Shown: positions 14,068-19,243 of the stretch, piece after piece
Numbering within the stretch: position 1 is the first letter of the stretch
How the letters are laid out: each line of letters begins with the position of its first letter
NCBI GenBank assembly: GCA_031261125.1
Contig: JAISJZ010000091.1
Span: 1-19,243, forward strand
DNA: 19,243 nt
Source of the DNA: Planctomycetaceae bacterium
GTDB taxonomy: Bacteria; Planctomycetota; Planctomycetia; Pirellulales; Thermoguttaceae
Reading direction: 5' to 3'
The notes under the pieces: model-generated
The model's database searches: none
Seen by the model: only the letters and a program-made list of their open reading frames with translations
Told to the model about the DNA's origin: nothing
Made by a program: the position numbers and the translations under genes

Positions 14068-14523
14068 ATGAAAACATCACTATTCGTTCATTGTTCGCTA
14101 TTCCTTCTTTTGGTTTTGACCGGTTGCGGCGACAATATTCCGCTCGGCGGGACAGTAACGTTTTCCGATGATGGTTCGCCGCTGGAAGTCGGCACGATTG
14201 CGTTTGCCAGCGGTCAGATGCAGGCACGCGGCGACATCGGCACCGGCGGCAAGTATGACCTCGGCACGCTGAAAGTCGGCGACGGGTTGCCGCCCGGCGA
14301 TTATAAGGTCTATATCACCGGTGCCGAAGCAACGGAAAAGGGAAAGACCGTCGGACAGGGTGAACATCAATCAACACTGAACAAAGTAACACAACTGATC
14401 GACCCGAAATACACGTCCGTTGACAAAACGCCGCTGACGGCAAAGGTTGACGCTTCAACGAAACAAATTGATTTCAAAGTTGACCGTGCAAAGGGCAAAG
14501 ATGCCGCTCCGCAGGAACGGTAA
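14068..14523 (+). CDS. Small lipoprotein with carboxypeptidase-regulatory-like fold
   Basis: A 151-residue lipoprotein: a short signal peptide ends in the lipobox LTGC with the lipidated Cys at residue 20. The rest is beta-rich and matches the small planctomycete lipoproteins often encoded beside DUF1559 genes: GGTVTFSDDGSPLEVGTIAF, then GDIGTGGKYDLGTLK and LPPGDYKVYITG, the layout of a transthyretin-like or carboxypeptidase regulatory-like domain. These proteins lack catalytic residues and are taken to be structural or adhesive in the periplasm or on the outer membrane; function is not established. The C-terminal third is Lys-rich and probably extended. It sits between two DUF1559 genes and probably shares their transcript. 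No Shine-Dalgarno is seen before ATG 14068; the stem of the upstream palindrome ends only seven bases before it, so translation may depend on that structure or on coupling. Confidence 0.8.
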   Translation: MKTSLFVHCSLFLLLVLTGCGDNIPLGGTVTFSDDGSPLEVGTIAFASGQMQARGDIGTGGKYDLGTLKVGDGLPPGDYKVYITGAEATEKGKTVGQGEHQSTLNKVTQLIDPKYTSVDKTPLTAKVDASTKQIDFKVDRAKGKDAAPQER

Positions 14524-14537
14524 TACAAACACCAGGT

Positions 14538-14559
14538 GCCGCGGGTTGATGCCCGCGGC
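14538..14559. repeat. GC palindrome between lipoprotein and second DUF1559 gene
   Basis: GCCGCGGG-TTGATG-CCCGCGGC is a perfect 8-bp stem with a 6-base loop, followed by TAATATCC rather than a T-run. It falls in the 69-base gap between coding regions and resembles the other GC palindromes. It could act as an mRNA stability element or a partial attenuator. Confidence 0.65.
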
Positions 14560-14592
14560 TAATATCCAACATTTTATACAGGAGAAATTATT

Positions 14593-15720
14593 ATGCTGAA
14601 AAAAGGTTTTACTCTTGTCGAACTTTTGGTCGTCGTTGCCATCATCGGCGTTTTGATTGCCTTGCTTTTACCGGCGGTGCAAGCGGCGCGGGAGGCAGCA
14701 CGGCGGATGCAATGCACGAACCACCTGAAACAGATCGGGCTTGCGGTTCACAATTTCCACGACACGAACCTTGCGCTGCCCCCGGTGTGTCTCTACGCAA
14801 ACCGACCGAACATCTTCTTTTTCATAATGCCGTTTGAAGAAGCGCAGACCGTCTATGACGCTTGCGTGACTGCCGGTTTGTTTAACAAGGCAACGGTTAC
14901 AAACGACCCGAATGTGCCGGAAACGTGCTACGGAGCAAACGGACTTTCAACGGATTTGCAAAAGATGCTTTCCGGCATCAGTATTTACCGCTGTCCGTCC
15001 TCGCACGGCAAGGTTGTGATTAAGAAAGCCAGCAACCGCGGTATCGGTCCGGTCTGCGATTATATCGCTTGCCTTGCGAAGAATCTCGATGCGGGCAACG
15101 GCGACAACGGATGTCACTGGTGGCGGTATTTTTGTACAGATACGAATCCGTCAAATGATACCGGCAATCCGACAAAATGGCAGTCAACATTTGTCTCACC
15201 GTTTAAGATTCCGTCGTTAACGTTTACCGCCGGTGTCAACGGCAACGAGCCGGGAGGTTCCGCAGAAGGCGGAAGTAGCGAAGCAAAAAGCATTATTGAT
15301 TGGCGGTATGACCGTGATATGTCGGCGTGGGCTGACGGTACAAGCAATCAATGGCTGTTTGCCGAAAAGTACATCCCCGGCTGGGCTTACGGTGCCGATG
15401 CCGACCCGGAAAACCTTTGGGACGGCGGATTTTTCGTTCTGTTTCCGAACTGGGAAGGCGCACACGTCGGACGGATTGTCGGACCGCAAGCAAACCTGTT
15501 TGCCCGCGGTTTGAAAGACCCGAACCGTCCGAACCGGTCAACAGATGTCAATCCCGCACAACACCGTGAAGGCAACGAAATGCTCGGTTCAAGCCATCCG
15601 GGTGTTGTGAATGTTCTGCTCGGAGACGGTTCCGTTCGTTCTGCTTCAATAACGATGCTGCCGATGACGGCGGCGCGGCTGGCAAATACGCAGGACGGTG
15701 TTGCCGTGTCGATGCCGTAA
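14593..15720 (+). CDS. DUF1559 pseudopilin-like protein (second copy)
   Basis: A 375-residue paralogue of the gene at 12817. The leader is only five residues (cleavage after Gly5), then FTLVELLVVVAIIG with Glu10 at +5, the hydrophobic helix, AAREAARRMQCTNHLKQIG, a shared WWRYFCTDT and DGTSNQW-FAEK, and H-X9-DG at the C-terminus (His335, Asp345-Gly346). The N-terminal DNA of the two copies is nearly identical over about 120 bases while the middles diverge, as expected from an old tandem duplication with conserved targeting and signature regions. As with other DUF1559 proteins, prepilin-peptidase processing and a surface or pseudopilus role are likely, but the function is unknown. AGGAGA at 14580-14585 is a strong Shine-Dalgarno seven bases before the ATG. 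Unlike the first copy it carries no long homopolymer. Confidence 0.93.
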   Translation: MLKKGFTLVELLVVVAIIGVLIALLLPAVQAAREAARRMQCTNHLKQIGLAVHNFHDTNLALPPVCLYANRPNIFFFIMPFEEAQTVYDACVTAGLFNKATVTNDPNVPETCYGANGLSTDLQKMLSGISIYRCPSSHGKVVIKKASNRGIGPVCDYIACLAKNLDAGNGDNGCHWWRYFCTDTNPSNDTGNPTKWQSTFVSPFKIPSLTFTAGVNGNEPGGSAEGGSSEAKSIIDWRYDRDMSAWADGTSNQWLFAEKYIPGWAYGADADPENLWDGGFFVLFPNWEGAHVGRIVGPQANLFARGLKDPNRPNRSTDVNPAQHREGNEMLGSSHPGVVNVLLGDGSVRSASITMLPMTAARLANTQDGVAVSMP

Positions 15721-15731
15721 GAAAATCATTC

Positions 15732-15760
15732 TTGACCGAACGCAGGAAAATTGTTATTCT
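15732..15760 (+). promoter_or_regulatory. Possible promoter for the AsmA-like gene
   Basis: TTGACC (15732-15737) and TATTCT (15755-15760) are spaced by 17 bases in the 96-base gap before the AsmA-like gene. The -10 matches only 4 of 6. The AsmA-like gene may instead be read from the DUF1559 promoter. Confidence 0.35.
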
Positions 15761-15770
15761 CCGTTTAACT

Positions 15771-15788
15771 CCGCCGCTAAAGCGGCGG
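15771..15788. repeat. GC palindrome upstream of the AsmA-like gene
   Basis: CCGCCGCT-AA-AGCGGCGG is a perfect palindrome immediately followed by CTAAA, the boundary shared by other copies in this window. It lies between the possible promoter and the GGAG Shine-Dalgarno (15803-15806). Confidence 0.65.
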
Positions 15789-15816
15789 CTAAACACGGCG
15801 GCGGAGTGAGACGTGA

Positions 15817-18800
15817 ATGTTCAAATTTCTGCGCAAACTTTTTCTTGTATTCTGTTGGGGACTGCTGTTCGTCGTTGTACTGGCAGCCGCCGGCGGAGTG
15901 TTTGCGCTCTATCACCTTAATTCCCAACTGCGGCAATATGTTCTCACCGAACTGCAAGAGCGGTTTCCCGATTTAGACATCACGCTCGATTCTGTCAAAC
16001 TCGATGAAATGAAAGGAATCACCGTCCGGGGGTTTGATGCGTCTATTCCGAACACGTCCCGTCCGCTGCTGCATATAGGCGAAGTGTTCCTCGATTATCC
16101 CGTAACGCTGCAAGGATTGTATCAGCGGGACTTCCGCGTCCGAAAAATTATCATCCGTCATCCCGTGTTCCGCATCACCCGAAACACGGACGGGCAATTC
16201 GGCGAGTTGCAGCGTTTGATTCCGAAGGAAAAAGCCGGCACCAATGTTCGTGTTCCCGTGGAAATTACCGGCGGGATACTGCTGTACGAAGACCAAAATG
16301 CCGGTCAACCGCTGCCGTTAAAAATCACCGGCATTGATTCGGCACTCACACCGGGCGAAGACAACGTTTGGCAATGCACCGGCAAAGCGGACGGTGAAAA
16401 CTTCCGCCGATTAACGGTTGACGGACAGTACAACACGGACACGAAACATTGGCGGTGTTCCGCTTCCGTGCGTCAACTCGATTGGACGGCACCGCTGCTG
16501 CCGTATCTGCCGTACAAAACGTTATCGGCACATCAACCGGATTACGCCGCCGTTCTCGAAACATTTCAAGGACGGTTCGATTTAAGCATTACCGCCGCTG
16601 CTGATGCGGAGGCGGCGTATGGTTTCCGCTTTGCCGTTGAGGGATTATTATCGCAGGGCAGAGCAGACATTAGAAAAATCAACCGGACGCTCACCGAATT
16701 AAATACAAAGTTCCGCATCACGGAAAATTCGCTGGACATCGAAAAGTTAATAGGTATCGCCGAAGCCGCCCGTATCGTTTGTTCCTATCATCAGGACGGA
16801 CTGCCCCAGCCGGTCAATGCAAAACTGACCGCAAGCATCCGCGGACTGGCGTTTGACGGGAAATTCGTCGAAATGCTCAATCCGTTTTTGAACGATGCGG
16901 CAGAACAACTCTTGTCCCGTTATGAATACGCCGGCACAACGGACCTCGATGCCGATGCGGTGTATCAAAACGGTGCGTGGAAACCGCAGAATCTTCAACT
17001 TGATGTTGCCGATTTAAGTTTTCTGTTCAAGGATTTTCCGTACAAAACGGAACGTTTAACCGGTACGCTGAAAGTTGATGAATCGGCAAAACTCGGTTTT
17101 CATTTTGTATCGAAACAAGGTGAAACGCTGAAAGCGGAAATCATCGGCAACTACAATGACGTGTTCCGTTATCCGGCGGGCGAAGTGATTGTCCGGGCAA
17201 GCGGTGTACCGATTGACAAGAAGTTGCTCCAATCGTTTCCAGAGCAGCACCTGGATGTTGTCAATACGCTGCATCCGGCAGGAAAAATCAACGCAATGCT
17301 TCGGCTTGTCCGTCCTGCCGGCGGTTTGCCGCTGGAAAAACAATTTGAAATCGGACTCGACCGCGTTTCCGTTATGTATGATAAGTTTCCGTACAAACTG
17401 CGGGACGTTTACGGTATTCTGCGTCTCGATGACGAAGCGTGGACGTTCGACAACATTATCGGCACGAACGGTTCTTCGGCGGTGCGGTGCAGCGGACATC
17501 TTCGTCCGGTGGTTACTACCGGCGGAGCAGCGGGACACGAGTTGCTCATAAACGTCCGCGCCGAAGAACTGCCGCTGGACGAACAACTATACACCGCGGT
17601 ATTGAATCCGAATCAGCGGGAATTGCTCACCGGCTTGAACTTTCAGGGCAAAACAAATTTGGATGCGAAGATTCAATTTCTGATGCCGAAGGACGAATTG
17701 AACCTGCAATTCCGGGCGGTTCCGTGCGCAAACTTGTCGATGAAGCCGAATCTGTTTCCGTACAAAATCGACAACGTCCGCGGCGAATTTTATTACAACA
17801 ACGGCAACATATCGGCAAAACAAATTGAAGCGGAAAACGGGGAAACAAAGTTGAAAACCGGTTTGGACTGCCGGTTCAATCCTGACGGCTCGTGGTCGAT
17901 AGCGTTACAACCGCTGAACGTCAAACATCTTATTTGCAACAAGGAATTAAACGATTCTCTGCCGGAAAATCTGCGGACGGTTTTAGAAACGCTGCAAATC
18001 GGCAAACCGGCAGATATGAACGGTTCGATTGTGTTTTTCAAAAGGAATGAACAGGCACCGCTTTGGACGGTTTGGAATACGAATGTTTTATTGCGGCAAA
18101 ACAGTGCCGTGCTGGGATTTCCCGCAGAAGATATGTTCGGCGAAGTGCGGATGTCCGGCTACGCCAAAGGGGCAGCGGTGCAACTTGCCGGCGATATTGA
18201 TTTAAGTTCGTTAAACGTTAAAGGGTTCCAAACGACAGAATTGAAAGGACCGTTCTTTTACGACGGTCAGGACACACACAAACAATCTTATCTGTTTTTC
18301 GGTCAGCAAGCCGGGCGGGTGATACCGGCACCGCCGAACGAACCGATGCTGCAAAACTTTGCGAAATTGCCGTGGTTCACCGGTGCGGCGGCTCCGCGCC
18401 CGCTGCGGGGACAATTTTTCGGCGGAACACTCCTCGGCGAAGGATTGGCGGTCATTGAAAAGAACAACTTCTCGTACAGTATCCATTCCGCGTTGTACGG
18501 TGCCGACCTTGCAAAACTTGCGAAAGAAAAAATACCGAACGCCAGTAAATTTTCCGGCACCTTAAACTGTATTGACTTCCATTTTCACGGCAGCGGCGCG
18601 AAGTTGGATACGGCTGCCGGTTCCGGTACAATCCAGTTGCGGAACGCAAACCTGTTTGAGGCACCCGGTATGGTGCGGGTTCTTCGGGAGTTGAGCATCC
18701 GCGAGAGCGACCCGAACGCCGGTACGTTCAAGGAAGCGGACATTGACTTTCGTTCGCAGGGTAATCAAGTGCAGTTAGACCGGCTTGAATTAGCGGCAGA

Positions 18801-19104
18801 GAATTTTTACTTACAAGGCGGCGGTTCTATGCGTTTGGATACGCAAACGGTAGAATTGGCGATGAAGACACGGCTCGGCAACCGGCGAATGCAAATACCG
18901 GTGGTCAGTAATATCATCGGCGGGGCAGGCGACCAATTTGTGCAGTTGAACGTTCACGGTCCGTTATCCGACCCGATGATAGAACGGGCGGTGCTGCCGG
19001 AGATACAGCGGACATTGCAGCAGATACAGGATGAGGCGGGCGGACCGCCGCAAGTGAATTCGCAGCCGCAGCAGCGCGGACTATTCAACCGGAATCCGTT
19101 CTGA
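15817..19104 (+). CDS. Large AsmA-like inter-membrane protein
   Basis: A 1095-residue protein with one N-terminal transmembrane anchor (about 8-32) and a long periplasmic part built mainly of predicted beta strands. The start resembles AsmA-family proteins (LRQYVLTELQERFPDLDITLDSVKLD) and the C-terminus matches the AsmA-like C-terminal region: GTIQLRNANLFEAPGMVRVLREL, DIDFRSQGNQVQLDRLEL, then GGGSMRLDTQTVELAMKTRLG and HGPLSDPMIERAV. Proteins of this superfamily (AsmA, TamB, YhdP) form beta-groove bridges that move phospholipid between inner and outer membrane or affect outer-membrane biogenesis. Within it, FPYK recurs at residues 407, 524 and 647, each followed by a VxG-x-L/F strand, showing repeats of about 120 residues; LPYK at 231 may be a degenerate fourth. 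GGAG at 15803-15806 lies ten bases before ATG 15817. The tail after about 1070 is Gln/Pro-rich and probably disordered. Superfamily placement is good; which branch is unsure. Confidence 0.75.
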   Translation: MFKFLRKLFLVFCWGLLFVVVLAAAGGVFALYHLNSQLRQYVLTELQERFPDLDITLDSVKLDEMKGITVRGFDASIPNTSRPLLHIGEVFLDYPVTLQGLYQRDFRVRKIIIRHPVFRITRNTDGQFGELQRLIPKEKAGTNVRVPVEITGGILLYEDQNAGQPLPLKITGIDSALTPGEDNVWQCTGKADGENFRRLTVDGQYNTDTKHWRCSASVRQLDWTAPLLPYLPYKTLSAHQPDYAAVLETFQGRFDLSITAAADAEAAYGFRFAVEGLLSQGRADIRKINRTLTELNTKFRITENSLDIEKLIGIAEAARIVCSYHQDGLPQPVNAKLTASIRGLAFDGKFVEMLNPFLNDAAEQLLSRYEYAGTTDLDADAVYQNGAWKPQNLQLDVADLSFLFKDFPYKTERLTGTLKVDESAKLGFHFVSKQGETLKAEIIGNYNDVFRYPAGEVIVRASGVPIDKKLLQSFPEQHLDVVNTLHPAGKINAMLRLVRPAGGLPLEKQFEIGLDRVSVMYDKFPYKLRDVYGILRLDDEAWTFDNIIGTNGSSAVRCSGHLRPVVTTGGAAGHELLINVRAEELPLDEQLYTAVLNPNQRELLTGLNFQGKTNLDAKIQFLMPKDELNLQFRAVPCANLSMKPNLFPYKIDNVRGEFYYNNGNISAKQIEAENGETKLKTGLDCRFNPDGSWSIALQPLNVKHLICNKELNDSLPENLRTVLETLQIGKPADMNGSIVFFKRNEQAPLWTVWNTNVLLRQNSAVLGFPAEDMFGEVRMSGYAKGAAVQLAGDIDLSSLNVKGFQTTELKGPFFYDGQDTHKQSYLFFGQQAGRVIPAPPNEPMLQNFAKLPWFTGAAAPRPLRGQFFGGTLLGEGLAVIEKNNFSYSIHSALYGADLAKLAKEKIPNASKFSGTLNCIDFHFHGSGAKLDTAAGSGTIQLRNANLFEAPGMVRVLRELSIRESDPNAGTFKEADIDFRSQGNQVQLDRLELAAENFYLQGGGSMRLDTQTVELAMKTRLGNRRMQIPVVSNIIGGAGDQFVQLNVHGPLSDPMIERAVLPEIQRTLQQIQDEAGGPPQVNSQPQQRGLFNRNPF

Positions 19105-19117
19105 CAGAGGGAAATGG

Positions 19118-19177
19118 CTGTTGCAAAATAATGCACTTTTTGCAAAATGATACACAACTTGTATGATTTTGCAACAG
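19118..19177. repeat. Three-copy TTGCAAAAT repeat with alternative hairpins
   Basis: TTGCAAAATAATGCA (19121-19135) and TTGCAAAATGATACA (19140-19154) are direct repeats (13 of 15 identical), and TGTATGATTTTGCAA (19160-19174) is an inverted copy. Copies two and three make a 15-bp stem with one mismatch and a 5-base loop. Alternatively CTGTTGCAAAAT (19118-19129) pairs perfectly over 12 bases with ATTTTGCAACAG (19166-19177). It begins 14 bases after the AsmA-like stop codon. Operator cluster, RNA switch or transposon end are all possible; no T-run follows. Confidence 0.6.
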
Positions 19178-19209
19178 AAAAACTGCCAAACGGAAAAATA
19201 TCAAAACCG

Positions 19210-19218
19210 TGTTATGAT
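19210..19218 (+). promoter_or_regulatory. Extended -10 promoter candidate facing out of the window
   Basis: TGTTATGAT has the TGn-TATnnT form of an extended -10 element. No good -35 is seen at the normal distance, as expected for this class. It would drive a gene beyond the right edge, with the TTGCAAAAT repeats just upstream as possible regulator sites. Confidence 0.35.
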
Positions 19219-19243
19219 TGTAACGTGTTGAAATAACAGCACT

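Noticed and set aside
19132..19144. TGCAC-ttt-TTGCA as a sigma-54 promoter
   Set aside because: The -24 GG is missing and the spacing is too short for the consensus.
19140..19174. Terminator after the AsmA-like gene
   Set aside because: The stem is AT-rich and is followed by CAGAAAA, not by a T-run.

Overview
The window reads as a piece of a planctomycete chromosome (phylum Planctomycetota). The strongest evidence is two DUF1559-type pseudopilin-like proteins, each with an N-terminal FTLVELLVV prepilin motif, the AAREAARRMQCTNHLKQIG signature and a C-terminal H-X9-DG motif. With them are a small lipoprotein of the kind often found beside DUF1559 genes and a large autotransporter of a type seen in gut-associated planctomycetes. 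Base composition is near 50% GC. A host-gut lineage is only a guess.

Layout. (1) Positions 18-2268, minus strand: a stand-alone Hpt phosphotransfer protein, preceded in transcription order by a membrane-anchored dynamin-like GTPase; the Hpt gene has its own good promoter. (2) Positions 2439-7019, plus strand: a 1526-residue autotransporter with a signal peptide, an N-terminal zinc-metalloprotease-like domain (HEIGHALG), a beta-rich passenger and a C-terminal outer-membrane barrel, closed by a rho-independent terminator. (3) Positions 7200-9947, plus strand: a CheA-type histidine kinase with two Hpt domains and its own promoter. (4) Positions 9950-11784, minus strand: a translationally coupled pair (ATGA overlap) of a secreted protein with two SPOR-like segments and an FtsQ/DivIB-like single-pass protein; together they suggest a cell-envelope or division function. 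(5) Positions 12011-12685: a secreted PDZ-like protein. (6) Positions 12817-15720: a cluster of DUF1559, lipoprotein, DUF1559 behind a clear promoter. (7) Positions 15817-19104: a large AsmA-like protein, probably involved in inter-membrane lipid transport or outer-membrane biogenesis.

The shared theme is the Gram-negative envelope: outer-membrane autotransporter, AsmA-like protein, lipoprotein, pseudopilins, PDZ and SPOR/FtsQ-like proteins, plus signal transduction by CheA and Hpt. Intergenic gaps are short (under about 240 bases), but several carry GC-rich palindromes bounded by TTTAGCC/GGCTAAA that look like a REP-type repeat family.

The points most worth following up are: a nine-G tract inside the first DUF1559 gene that could switch it on and off; the protease-autotransporter with Cys where the third metzincin ligand should be; the SPOR-like/FtsQ-like couple in a phylum lacking FtsZ; and a three-copy TTGCAAAAT repeat with two alternative hairpins at the right edge. 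No tRNA, rRNA, CRISPR array or insertion sequence was recognised.
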